DNA of 64,000 nucleotides from Amorphochlora amoebiformis. Taxonomy: Eukaryota > Cercozoa > Chlorarachniophyceae. The stretch spans positions 1 to 64,000 of the forward strand of contig BAAHQB010000026.1 of assembly GCA_054601695.1 (NCBI GenBank). Reading direction: 5' to 3'. The first letter of the stretch is position 1, and every line of letters starts with the position of its first letter. The notes under the pieces are model-generated. The model had not been told where the DNA came from and made no database searches. It saw only the letters and a list, made by a program, of their open reading frames with translations. Shown one piece after another: positions 1 to 15,269 of this stretch. Both the position numbers and the translations under genes were made by a program.

Positions 1-760
1 CTAACCCGACACCCTAACCCGACACCCTAACCCTAACCCGACACCCTAACCCTAACCCGACACCCTAACCCGACACCCTAACCCGACTTCCTAACCCGAC
101 ACCCGACACCCTAACCTAGCTAACGCGACACCCGACACCCTAACCCGACACCCTAACCCGACACCCTAACCCGATACTAACCCGACACTAGCGACACCCT
201 AACCCGACACCCGACACCCTAACCTGACACCCGACACCCTAGCCCGACACCCGACACCCTACTAGCCTAACCCGACACCCGACACCCTAACCCGACACCC
301 TAACCCGACACCCGACACCGGACACCCGACACCCTAACCCTTCTAGTCTTACCCGACACCCTGACCAACACCCGACACCCGACACCCGACACCCGACACC
401 GGACCCCCGACACCCGACACTCGGCACCCGACACCCGACACCCGACACCCAAGACCCGACACCCGGCACCCGACACCCGACACCCGACACCCGACACCCG
501 ACACCCGACACCATAACCCGGCACCCTAACCCATAACCCGGCACCCTAACCCTTACCCGACACCCTGACCGACACCCGACACCCGCGGTCCGGACTCCGG
601 ACATCCGACACCCTAACCCTTACCCGACACGCTGACCGACACCCGACACCCGACACCGGACACCCGACACCCGACACCCGGCACCCGACACCCGACACCC
701 GACACCCGACACTCGACACCCGACGCCCGACACCCTAACCGTAACCCTAACCATAACCCT
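1..760. repeat. degenerate telomere-like subtelomeric repeat
   Basis: The C-rich top strand is a mixture of CCCTAA and CCCGACA units, often fused as the 13-mer CCCTAACCCGACA. The opposite strand therefore reads TTAGGG mixed with TGTCGGG. C-rich sequence on the top strand at the left side is the orientation expected of a left chromosome end. The units are irregular, so this looks like telomere-proximal degenerate repeat rather than a pristine telomere. No gene is supported here; the Cys/Gly/Val-rich ORFs are repeat translations. Confidence 0.75.
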
Positions 761-769
761 AATCTTTCT

Positions 770-1135
770 CCTAACCGCCAGGGTCGTGTAGAATAGCCCG
801 AGATCCACAGAGACCCACTGGAGATCCTTGGAGATCGTGTTTTAGTGAATTCCCGAAACGGATAGTACCGGTTAATGTCAGTTAGTAGCGACACGCGTAC
901 GCCGCAACTCTTGTGCAGCGCAAGTGGGTACCCCCACGAATAAGAGTACAGATAGCATAGGTAGATTCGGGTCGAAGAGTAGATATCGATGGCGTGTTGA
1001 AGTATAGCCGTACGTATACTACAGATAGCTGGAGATCGCTGGAGATCCCGGAGATTGCTCGGAGATTACCTTGCCGGTAGTACCGGGTAGTACCCGGTAG
1101 TATCGGGCTCAAGATATGCCGTGATACAACGTGAC
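770..1135. repeat. dispersed subtelomeric element, copy 1
   Basis: Unique-looking DNA containing several GGAGATC motifs (CTGGAGATCC, GGAGATCGCTGGAGATC) followed by a near-palindrome of TACCGGGTA and TACCCGGTA at about 1078-1104. The same order of motifs, including a leading GAGTAGATATC, recurs at 12.05-12.21 kb, and an inverted partial copy lies at 7.43-7.56 kb. No ORF or known transposase is visible. Confidence 0.5.
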
Positions 1136-1195
1136 GTCACGCCAGGTGAGCAAAGTTAATAATTCAAACGGCGAACTCTGGACTACCCCTGCGCT

Positions 1196-1237
1196 AACAA
1201 TATCTATATATTTATTTATATATGTTCATATATATAT

Positions 1238-1317
<80 letters not shown>

Positions 1318-1428
1318 TAGAGGTGTGACCTAAGTGTTTTTCAGAGTACTGAGTACTCGAGATGAGGGCACTGGTACCCAATGTACTGATTTTTTTTTTT
1401 TAAGGCAATATATATATATATAAAATAT

Positions 1429-1465
<37 letters not shown>

Positions 1466-1478
1466 TTTATATATATAC

Positions 1479-1511
<33 letters not shown>

Positions 1512-1592
1512 GATATATATACATACACACATATGTACATATATAGGTATATAAATTATCAATATTACTATATTAAATATATATATATACAT

Positions 1593-1634
<42 letters not shown>

Positions 1635-1714
1635 TATATATATATACATCATATATATATATATATATAATGGGTACTGTTGTTTCTACGAACAGATATT
1701 CACATTTGTGCAGT

Positions 1715-1758
<44 letters not shown>

Positions 1759-1776
1759 AATATAAAAAAATACACA

Positions 1777-1825
<49 letters not shown>

Positions 1826-1867
1826 ATATTTATGTAAAGGAATATATATATATATACACACACACAC

Positions 1868-1952
<85 letters not shown>

Positions 1953-2119
1953 AAAATTTGTGTGTGTGTGTTTGTGTGCGCGTATTTAACATGTATATAT
2001 ATTTAGACATAATATGCACACACACACACATATATATATATATATACATATATGTACACATATATTATATAATATATATATATATAAAATATATACAATA
2101 TATATATATATATATTATA

Positions 2120-2170
<51 letters not shown>

Positions 2171-2324
2171 GTATATATGTATAATATATATATATATATA
2201 TATAAATATATATGTGTTTTTATGTATATACATATATATATATATAAATATTATACAATAATAATAATTTATATGTGTATATATGTATATATATATATAT
2301 ATATATACTTGTGTGTATATATAT

Positions 2325-2371
<47 letters not shown>

Positions 2372-2395
2372 CATAAATAAATAGAAATAAATATC
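1196..2395. repeat. (TA)n microsatellite block with (CA)n/(TG)n runs
   Basis: Long (TA)n tracts interrupted by short (CA)n, (TG)n and A/T-rich linkers. All ORFs here are poly Tyr-Ile read-throughs. No gene signal is seen. Confidence 0.9.
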
Positions 2396-2439
2396 GTATG
2401 TAATATTACTCTGGTTGGGCTTTGAGTCTGTTTTGCGAC

Positions 2440-3210
2440 TCCTGAGGAGATTCCTGAGGTCTGTGTGTCTACGTTTAGGGGTCTGTGTGTCTACGTTTAG
2501 GGGTCTGTCTGTCTACGTTTAGGGGTCTGTCTGTCTACGTTTAGGGGTCTGTCTGTCTACGTTTAGGGGTCTGTGTGTCTACGTTTAGGAGTCCGTCTGT
2601 CTACGTTTAGGAGTCTGTCTGTCTACTTTTAGGAGTCTGTCAGTGTGTCTACGTTTAGGAGTCCGTCTGTCTACGTTTAGGAGTCTGTCTGTCTACGTTT
2701 AGGGGTCTGTCAGTCTACGTTCAGGGGTCTGTCAGTCTACGTTCAGGGGTCTGTCTGTCTACGTTTAGGGGTCTGTCTGTCTACGTTAGGAGTCTATCTG
2801 TCTATGGCTAGGAGTCTGTCTGTCTACGGTTAGTCTGTCTGTCCACGTTTAGGAGTCTGTGTGTCTACTTTTAGGGGTCTGTCAGTCTACTTTTAGGGGT
2901 CTGTCCGTCTACGTTTAGGAGTCCATCTGTCTACGTTTAGGAGTCTGTCTGTCTCTATATATATGTCTAGGAGTCTAGGACTCTGTCTGTTTACGTTTAA
3001 GGGTCTGTCTGTCTACGTGTAGGAGTCTGTCTGTCTACGTTTAGGGGTCTGTCAATCTACTTTTAGGGGTCTGTCTGTGTGTCTATGTTTAGGAGTCTGT
3101 CTGTCTATGTCTAGTACTCTGTCTGTTTACGTTTGGGGGTCTGTCTGTCGACGTTTAGGAGTCTGTTCGTCTACGATTAGGAGTCCGTCTGTCTAAGTTT
3201 AGAAGTTGAA
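2440..3210. repeat. 22-bp minisatellite
   Basis: About 30 tandem copies of a 22-bp unit built from CTACGTTTAGGGG followed by TCTGTCTGT, with single-base variants. The unit contains TTTAGGG, the plant/algal-type telomere heptamer, which may be coincidence. No coding potential is seen. Confidence 0.85.
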
Positions 3211-3582
3211 GGCTGCAGTTTAAAATTCCATTCAAATCCCATCGTCAAATGTTATGTCTGACGTACAAATACAGCGTAGTGGGAGAAAAGCAATGCACTT
3301 GGGAACAAGGGACAAGTTCGTAGTATGAGACGGTCGATGAAATTTGGCGTGGCCTTGTAACATTGTTACCAGCCCACCCCCTGCCTCATGAGCCCAGGAA
3401 TCGTGAAGAAAATTATAAGAAATGAGAGATAATAGCCGCGAACGCCAGGCTGAAGGAGGCGTTCCCGTCCTCCCGAACACCGAACACCAAGGGAGAGATC
3501 TAGCAACCCGAAAGAATAAAGGAAGATATTATTGCGAGTTTATTTTTCGGATTTCGGAAAAAAAGTGGGCTGTGCCTGTCAG

Positions 3583-4487
3583 GACGCTTCACTAATCACC
3601 ACGCTCATGTCCAAATTTCCCGTGTACAAACTCGTCTGGGCCTTCATCTCGAACGTCGAAGACCACGAAAACGAGCATGGCCTTAGGGACCTGATTCTCA
3701 CCCTCGAAAAAGAAAGGAAAGATGCGTACACTGCCGCATTCACACTCGCCTACATGATGTGGAGAGCTGACGAAGAGTCTTTCAACAATAACTATTCCGT
3801 TTGGATTGCAAGGTACACGTATTTCCTTGAGCTCATCTCAATATATATGCCTCTGGGTCCATGCATTTCTGCGGAGGCTAGATTGGTCTCGGGGTCGATC
3901 TATTTTCTCCAGAGTGCAGAGAGAAGCGATGTAGAGATGGAGATCGCTCTTCTGTATCGTTCGATCCGCTACGTCTAGTGCGTAGATCTGTCCTCAACAT
4001 AAATCGGTCCCTATCTTCCACATGGATGGCTCTGCAACCGTCCTGTATCGATCGATTTGCTACGTATAGGTCCCTGTCTACCACACGGATGGCTCTGCAA
4101 ACCGTCCTGTATATCGATCAATCCGCTACATATATCTATCCTCAACATATATCGGTTCCTGCCTTCCACATAAATCACTCTGCAAACCTTCCTCCTAGAC
4201 ACATGCCGAATAAAACAGCTTCTAGTAGCAAACACATAGCTCTCAAGCTTCCAATAGGGTTCGTGTTCTGTTGACTTCTGATACACCTTTCCACACTTGC
4301 AGCGCGAGCGAATAGGGTTCGTGTACTGTTGACTTCTGATACACCTTTCCACACTTGCAGCGCGAGCGACGTTGAAGATGAAGACTTCAGAAGGCGAGAT
4401 TATTCAAATTTCTTCCGTAACAACTCCAATAAGTTCCAAAAACCAGAGCAGCTGAAGGAGCTTGAAGTGGAAATGTTTGACGAGTAG
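3583..4487 (+). CDS. unrecognised protein, last two exons
   Basis: Two exons join in frame. Exon 3583-3812 follows a good acceptor (CTGTGCCTGTCAG) and encodes a 76-residue helical-looking segment (KLVWAFISNVEDHENEHG, then RKDAYTAAFTLAYMMW). Its donor AAG|GTACAC leaves two bases, and the exon at 4361-4487 supplies the third. The second exon encodes an acidic then basic tail with DVEDEDFRRRDYSNFFRN and ends FDE-stop at 4485-4487. Upstream exons were not found; frame is open from about 3520, so the 5' edge is uncertain. The 548-bp intron contains ~70-bp imperfect repeats (3940-4200) and a 58-bp tandem duplication of its own 3' end. I do not recognise the family. The minus-strand ORF at 3232-3480 is not supported. 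Confidence 0.55.
3940..4360. repeat. intronic tandem repeats, including a duplicated 3' splice site
   Basis: 3940-4200 holds about three imperfect ~70-bp units (GATCGATCCGCTACGT-like). At 4245-4360 a 58-bp segment ending CACACTTGCAG|CGCGAGCGA is present twice, giving candidate acceptors at 4302 and 4360. Only the downstream one reads through: use of the upstream one meets an in-frame TAG within four codons. Confidence 0.7.
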
Positions 4488-4494
4488 TGAACGA

Positions 4495-5042
4495 ACTCCT
4501 CCGTCTATCTCTCTGGGTTTCTCTCTGAGTCTCTCTCTGAGTCTCTCTCTGAGTCTCTCTCTGAGTTCCTCTCTGAATCTCTCTCTGAGTTCCTCTCTGA
4601 ATCTCTCTCTGGGTTACCTCTAAACATCTATCTGGGTTTTTCTCTGAGTCTCTCTCTGTGTTTTCCTCGGAGTCTCTCTGGGTTTTTATCTCTTAGAGTC
4701 TCTACATGGGTTTCTCTCTGAGTCTCTAAGTTCCTCTCTGAGTTTTTCTCTGGGTTTTTATCTCTAGTCTCTATCTGGGTTTCTATCTGAGTGTCTCTCT
4801 GAGTCTCTCTCTGAGTCTCTCTATGACTTCCTCTCTGAGTTCCTCTCTCTGGGTTTCTGAGTCTCTATCTGGGTTTCTCTCTGAGTCTCTCTCTGAGTCT
4901 CTCTCTCTCTGAGTCTCTCTCTGAGTCTCTCTCTCTCTGAGTCTCTCTCTGAGTCTCTCTCTCTGAGTCTCTCTCTCTGAGTCTCTCTCTGTGAGTCTCT
5001 CTCTCTCTGAGTCTCTCTCTCTGAGTCTCTTTCTGAGTCTCA
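4495..5042. repeat. TCTCTCTCTGAG minisatellite
   Basis: About 45 copies of a 12-bp pyrimidine-rich unit (TCTCTCTCTGAG) with length variants. It separates the end of the 3.6-4.5 kb gene from the next exons. No coding signal is seen. 5043-5224 holds a short possible upstream exon (ATG at 5104) whose phase does not match the exon at 5225. Confidence 0.8.
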
Positions 5043-5224
5043 GCTTACAATTGCTGAATTCGGCTCTTCACCTCCTCCTCCTTTCCCTATCCAACTGGTT
5101 GAAATGGGTTCTTTAGCTTCTAGTTACTTGCTGGAGGTTTTCCCTGGAGTTGTGGGTTTGAGAATGCGAGGTGCATAAGTTGATATGTATCCCTTATTTG
5201 ATACCCAAATATATCAAATTACAG

Positions 5225-8260
<3,036 letters not shown>

Positions 8261-8377
8261 CCGTCCGCACACACACTAAACGAAACAACCACACTAAACG
8301 AAACAACCATTCCTAAAACTAAACAACCAAAATGACCATGTATGTGCAATACAAAGAAATTGTATATATGCACACAT

Positions 8378-8468
8378 ATATACATATATATATATATATG
8401 TATATATATATATTATATATATATATATATATATTATATATATTACATATAAATATATATATATATAT

Positions 8469-8517
<49 letters not shown>

Positions 8518-8679
8518 GAGGAATCATTTAGATGTATTTATGCATACATATTTACACATACTATATATATTTATATATGTATAATATATATATATATATA
8601 TATGTATATATAATATATATATATATATGTATATATAATATGTATATGTATGTATATATATATATATATATGTAGATAT

Positions 8680-8720
<41 letters not shown>

Positions 8721-8931
8721 GGTTATACATGTAGATATTACATCATTATATATGCGTGTATAGAATATTAGTGGGTGGTATTTAGTAGAGTTTCCTGAAA
8801 AAGTCTGAATTAAAGTTGAAGACTGCACTTCTATACTCACCTACCTGTACTTCAAAACGCTTTATACCAATAAGAATCGTTGCCATAGGCTGGATAGGAA
8901 TATTATCTAGATTCTATAGCTATATATATAT

Positions 8932-8986
<55 letters not shown>

Positions 8987-9045
8987 ATATATTTAAATAT
9001 TTAAATATATTTATATATATATATATATATATACATACATTCTGA
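8378..9045. repeat. (TA)n with an (AAT)n run
   Basis: (TA)n blocks plus (AAT)n at 8469-8517. 8730-8940 is unique AT-rich sequence with no supported exon. Confidence 0.85.
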
Positions 9046-9049
9046 CTCT

Positions 9050-9623
9050 TACACTCTAGATTTCGTAGGTACAGCCTGATATCTCACGCATATATCACAC
9101 GCATATTAGTCCAGTTTGTAGAGCTTGTGCATTTCATCTAGTCAGTCGATGACTGAATTAATGTCAAGTTATAATTATCCATATTATCGTATTTAAAGGA
9201 TTTTATTCCGATCTGTTTTTGTATCGTCTAGATCGTGAGCTAGGTCCAGATGGCCCAGTATAACTCGCCTAGTCCAATTACTAGAACAGTACTCCTAGTC
9301 ACTAGACCCATAGCTACTAGCTAGAGCTAGAGTGTAGAGCGGTTGAGTCTGACTAGTCTAAGCCGAAGTTAAGTGCGTGGGTTTAATTAGGCTTGTATTC
9401 TATATCTACTACTAGTACTAGTATCTATATCTTAGTACTGGAAGTTGTGCTACTAGTTCCAGCACTGACTGTACTCCACATCACCTAGATCACTCACAAG
9501 CACCCAGCATCAGCGTACTAGGCGTATCTCAGTGTGGACTCACTGCACTCTCGACTTACATGTATGAATACTACGGACCTACTCTATTATATAGAAATTC
9601 ATACTACTTGTACTGTTGTACTA

Positions 9624-9640
<17 letters not shown>
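9050..9640. other. CTAG-rich intergenic spacer
   Basis: Unique sequence with about 16 CTAG tetranucleotides between 9230 and 9560, many inside ACTAGT or TCTAGA contexts; around 1-2 would be expected by chance. It lies between the plus-strand gene ending near 8260 and the minus-strand gene ending at 11284. No exon is supported. Confidence 0.6.
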
Positions 9641-11039
<1,399 letters not shown>

Positions 11040-11041
<2 letters not shown>

Positions 11042-11283
11042 CTAGTTTATATATTAGTACTACTATATAGCGAGACTAGTAGTGAGTAGTCTAGGTAGGT
11101 AGTAGGCGGGTGCATGATGAATCATTGATGATTGACTGAACAACCTCTCTTAAGTAGTCTTAAGTAGCTTAAATACGCTAGCTTTCCCTAATATCGTATC
11201 AAGAGGACCGAGTTGTAGACTAGTTGAGGTACTTAGAGGATGACGTCTAGTAGAGCTAGCAGAGGTATCATTAATCTAGTTAA
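11040..11283. other. CTAG-rich spacer downstream of the FAH-family gene
   Basis: About eight CTAG sites in 245 bp (TACTAGT, GACTAGT, GTCTAGG, GCTAGC), ending at the stop codon of the minus-strand gene that follows. It has the same composition as 9.05-9.64 kb. Confidence 0.55.
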
Positions 11284-11927
11284 TCAATCGTCAATTTCAG
11301 TTGAGGCTGCTACTGTGCTTGCCGCGCCAATTCGACTCATTTCTCCACCCGAGGCCGAGACTCGAACATTTAGAGTTCCTGTGATGGGAAGGGGAGCAAT
11401 ATCACATGTAAACAATGACCAGGAGAATATATTTTTTGTGGTTTGTTGATAAGTACCGATGCCAGAGCAGCAGGCAGCGACGGTGTCCCCATCCCGAAGG
11501 AAGCTGTACCTGGATGACAACACACGTCAATAAATTCTAAGGCCTTTAAGGCCCAAGAGAGACTTGAGCTGACCGCTGTGACCTCTCTGGCCTCTCTGAG
11601 CTCTCTGGCCTCTCTGACCTGTTGGCAGGTTGGGTATTGGATCCCGTGAGGAGCAATGTACCCTTTGGCAGCGTCGTGCGCTACAAAAAACAAAGCGAAA
11701 TAAGTCAACAAACGAACACGTGCAGATTGACAGAAATCTCCTGGACGTACCCTGGAAAGCCTAGAAATGAGTTCTGGCACGGGGATTCCGAGTTGGTCTA
11801 TGTGGAACTCTTGGAGAATCTCTTCGTTGTTCAACGTCAGACTCACGCGAATGCGCGACGTCAGGACTCGATCTGCGTGGATATTACATGTGTGTATATG
11901 TATATATTGCTAAATAAATACATGACT

Positions 11928-12011
<84 letters not shown>

Positions 12012-12781
12012 GTATAATATACATACAGATTGTATTGTTAGAGCAATAAAAATAGCGTGAAAACCCAGCTTGACGAGTAGATATCAATAGCGTAGAAATA
12101 TTGTCAAATATATTCCGGAGATCGCTGGAGAATCCAAAGATTGCTGGAGATCCTCACATCTAGTACTACCCGGTACTATCCAGCGCTACCCGGTAGCGAC
12201 GAGGCTTTAACATGCATCACGCTCCGGGATTTCCAGCGAAGATTCGAGCGTGTTTAACAACTTCGAGGATTATACACTGTTCTGTGCGCGCATACCCACT
12301 TCCAAGCAAGTTGATCATAATCCAAGTTCAAATTCCAACGGACTTGAACCAACATCCAACACGTGCCAAATCCAACGGACTTGAACCAACATCCAACACG
12401 TGCCAACACGTGGCCTACCGGTCTACTGTACCACTACGACTAACCTACAAGCCTTTATTGCCTAGTCTATAACTATGCTAGACCACACTGGTCTACCGGA
12501 CATGATTCACCACACTGGTCTATCGGACATGCTAGACCACACTGGTCTGTCGGACATGCTAGACCACACTGGTCTACAGGACATGCTAGACCACACTGGT
12601 CTATCGGGCATGCTGGACCACACTGGTCTATCGGACATGCTAGACCACACTGGTCTATCGGACATGCTAGACCACGGACATGGTAGACCACACTGGACTA
12701 CCGGACTACAAATACTAACACCAAGCCTTATTTACATAAACATAATATACGATCATATATATATATATATCTATATATATA

Positions 12782-12827
<46 letters not shown>

Positions 12828-12841
12828 GTATACTGATATGT

Positions 12842-12909
<68 letters not shown>

Positions 12910-12993
12910 ATATGCACACAAACACACACACACATATCTATATATACACACCCATAAGCATATTCATATATGCATTTTACTATATATATATAT

Positions 12994-13065
<72 letters not shown>

Positions 13066-13201
13066 GCACACACACACATGCACAGTTACCTCGAGGCACA
13101 ATGGTGGGTCCCGCACAACACGTGGCGTCCGCATTGAGCAACACTGGCTGTCCCAGCCCCAGCCCCGGAACCAAGCCTCGCCGCTCGAAGCGTGTTCTCC
13201 T
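11284..13201 (-). CDS. fumarylacetoacetate hydrolase (FAH) family protein, C-terminal half
   Basis: Five minus-strand exons join without a phase break: 13201-13090, 11872-11751, 11680-11619, 11509-11457 and 11378-11284 (stop TGA at 11286-11284). The joined protein has the C-terminal signature of the FAH fold: [14 protein letters not shown] (compare CALGPAIV), then a beta-rich segment with NNEEILQ, then [45 protein letters not shown] and a short tail ending TEIDD. FAH-family enzymes hydrolyse or decarboxylate acylpyruvate-type substrates in a metal-dependent way. The LTG...GD....GIGTL order resembles the bacterial AraD1-like branch (inference). The metal-ligand exons (Glu-Glu-Asp) should lie upstream, above 13.2 kb, and were not identified. 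The 11618-11510 intron starts directly with a 10-bp GAGAGGCC-type repeat. Confidence 0.75.
11905..12050. repeat. (TA)n in FAH-gene intron
   Basis: (TA)n in the large intron between exons 13201-13090 and 11872-11751. Confidence 0.85.
12050..12215. repeat. dispersed subtelomeric element, copy 2
   Basis: Shares GAGTAGATATC, GGAGATCGCTGGAGA and several TACCCGGTA motifs with 770-1135, in the same order. It lies in an intron of the FAH-family gene. 12216-12470 is unique sequence with a duplicated 40-bp piece (CCAACGGACTTGAACCAAC) and no supported exon. Confidence 0.5.
12470..12705. repeat. 27-bp minisatellite with internal hairpin
   Basis: About nine copies of a 27-bp unit containing AGACCACACTGGTCT, an inverted repeat (AGACCA / TGGTCT with a CAC loop). 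The plus-strand frame reads a 9-residue repeat (MLDHTGLSD), but the array is intronic to the minus-strand FAH gene, so I do not call it coding. Confidence 0.8.
12745..13075. repeat. (TA)n and (CA)n
   Basis: (TA)n with (CA)n pieces directly downstream of the donor of the 13201-13090 exon. Confidence 0.85.
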
Positions 13202-13209
13202 CTAGAAAC

Positions 13210-14130
13210 AGTCACAAGTCATCTTCTTGGAAAGTGGAAGGCAAGAATGCTACATGCTTCGATGACTTGAGACTCAAGAGTCCTCTTGAGTCCAATGGGA
13301 AGTAGAAGGCTAGAATGATACATGCTTCGATGACTTGAGAGTCAAGAGTCCAATGGAAAGTAGAAGGCTAGAACGCTACATGCTTCGATGACTTGAGACT
13401 CAAGAGTCCTCTTGAGTCCAATGGGAAGTAGAAGGCTAGAATGATACATGCTTCGATGACTTGAGAGTCAAGAGTCCAATGGAAAGTAGAAGGCTAGAAC
13501 GCTACATGCTTCGATGACTTGAGAGTCAAGAGTCCTCTTGAGTCCAATGGAAAGTAGAAGGCTAGAACGCTACATGCTTCGATGACTTGAGAGGCAAGAG
13601 TCCTTGGAAAGTAGAAGGCTAGAATGGTGTATGCTTGGATGACTTGAGAGTCAAGAGTCCAAGTCATCCTCCTCTTGGAAAGTAGAAGGCTAGAATGGTG
13701 TATGGTTCGATGACTTGAGAGTCAAGAGTCAAAGTCAAGAATGGTGTATGGTTCGATGACTTGAGAGTCAAGAGTCAAAGTCAAGAATGGTGTATGGTTC
13801 GATGACTTGAGAGTCAAGAGTCAAAGTCAAGAATGGTGTATGGTTCGATGACTTGGGGGTCAAGAGTGAAGTCAAGAATGGTGTATGGTTCGATGACTTG
13901 AAGAGTCAAGAGCCCAAGTGATCCTCTTGGAAGTACAAGGTAAGAAGCTAGAATGGTATATGTTATTCCATGACTTGAAGATGGTATATGTTATTCCATG
14001 ACTTGAAGAGTCCAAGTGATCCTCTTGGAAGTACAAGGCTAAGAAGGCTAGAATACCTCTCTCTTCAAAGTGGAAGGCTAACTTGTTAGGCTAGAATGCT
14101 ATATACTTCCATGGCTTGAAGACTCATACT
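13210..14130. repeat. ~58-bp minisatellite
   Basis: Tandem units containing GCTTCGATGACTTGAGAGTC and GGAAAGTAGAAGGCTAGAA, some with a 10-bp insertion, grading into ~50-bp variants. It starts 9 bases above the acceptor of the FAH exon 13201-13090. Confidence 0.8.
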
Positions 14131-14159
14131 CATCCTCTTGGAAACTAAAATGCTACATG

Positions 14160-14420
14160 CTTCGATGGTATTCAAGACTCACATGGAGGGACATGGTATA
14201 TGGTTCGACGGTATTCAAGACTCACATGGAGGGATATGGTATATGGTTCGATGGTATTCAAGACTCACATGGAGGGATATGGTATATGGTTCGATGGTAT
14301 TCAAGACCCACATGGAGGGATATGGTATATGGTTCGACGGAATTCAAGACTCACATGGAGGGATATGGTATATGGTTCGATGGTATTCAAGACTCACATG
14401 GAGGGACATGGTTCAAGACT
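14160..14420. repeat. 43-bp minisatellite
   Basis: Six near-identical 43-bp units (GGTATTCAAGACTCACATGG plus 23 more). The unit is not a multiple of three, so all three forward frames stay open; none is coding on this evidence. 14450-14640 has two copies of a ~100-bp segment (GATAGATAGGGTGACCTCTC). 14735-14835 has four copies of a 26-bp unit (CGTCAAGACTGCTGTGTAG). Confidence 0.8.
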
Positions 14421-14859
14421 AAGCCGAAAACGATGAGATGGTGGACATAAGTCTTAATTGTGTGTTTGTGAGGATAGATAGATAGGGTGACCTCTCTAGG
14501 ATAGATAGATAGGGTGAACTCTCTTGACATGAGTGTAAGGCGGACGAAATGATGAGATGGTATACATAAGTGTCAATTAATTGCGTGTTTGTGCTAAAGA
14601 CAGGGTGACCTCTCTTGAGATGAGTTGGAGATGCAAGCAGACCGTAAATCCCAACACGTACTCCATTGCATCCCGAGGGGTAACATTCTAATCAACCATA
14701 CATCACACTTTTACCTCAAGTGCTGCTGTCATAGTTGTCATATGTGTCGTGTGTGCCGTCAAGACTGCTGTGCAGTGTGTGCCGTCAAGACTGCTGTGTA
14801 GTGTGTGCCGTCAAGACTGCTGTGTAGTGTGTAGCGTCCTTACTGGAATTCACCTTACA

Positions 14860-14985
14860 GTCCGTTCCAATCACAACACCCAGATGGCCAAACGCAACCC
14901 CCAAAGATCCCCTCGGGATAACTGGAACCAAACCAAACTATAACATCCACCATGGGACACTGCATGAAACACCACATCTACATTA
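14860..14985 (-). other. possible minus-strand exon
   Basis: On the minus strand the acceptor GTTTCATGCAG at about 14963 opens frames of 30 or more codons. It could be an upstream exon of the FAH-family gene, but no family motif is clear. The plus-strand alternative (ATGGCCAAACGC at 14884) is equally short. Confidence 0.2.
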
Positions 14986-14986
14986 A

Positions 14987-14989
<3 letters not shown>

Positions 14990-15053
<64 letters not shown>

Positions 15054-15095
15054 ATTACATGACATAAACACACACAAATACACACACATATATAC

Positions 15096-15158
<63 letters not shown>

Positions 15159-15212
15159 ATGTATATATGTATATATATTATGTATACATATATATGTATG
15201 TATATATAAATA

Positions 15213-15256
<44 letters not shown>

Positions 15257-15265
15257 TATACAAAT
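14990..15265. repeat. (TA)n block
   Basis: (TA)n with short interruptions between the possible exon at 14.9 kb and the Gly-rich ORF at 15.3 kb. Confidence 0.85.
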
Positions 15266-15269
15266 ACAT

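Noticed and set aside
2440-3210. CRISPR-like regular repeats (also 21.3-22.1 and 37.6-38.0 kb)
   Set aside because: Units are directly adjacent with no unique spacers, and the DNA is eukaryotic; these are minisatellites.
11240-12017. Plus-strand ORFs overlapping the FAH exons
   Set aside because: Minus-strand exons have matching splice sites and phases and give a recognisable family; the plus frames do not.
13210-14450. Repeated Trp/Met/Gly ORFs over the 43-bp array
   Set aside because: The unit length is not a multiple of three, so all three frames show the same peptides; no splice or start context.
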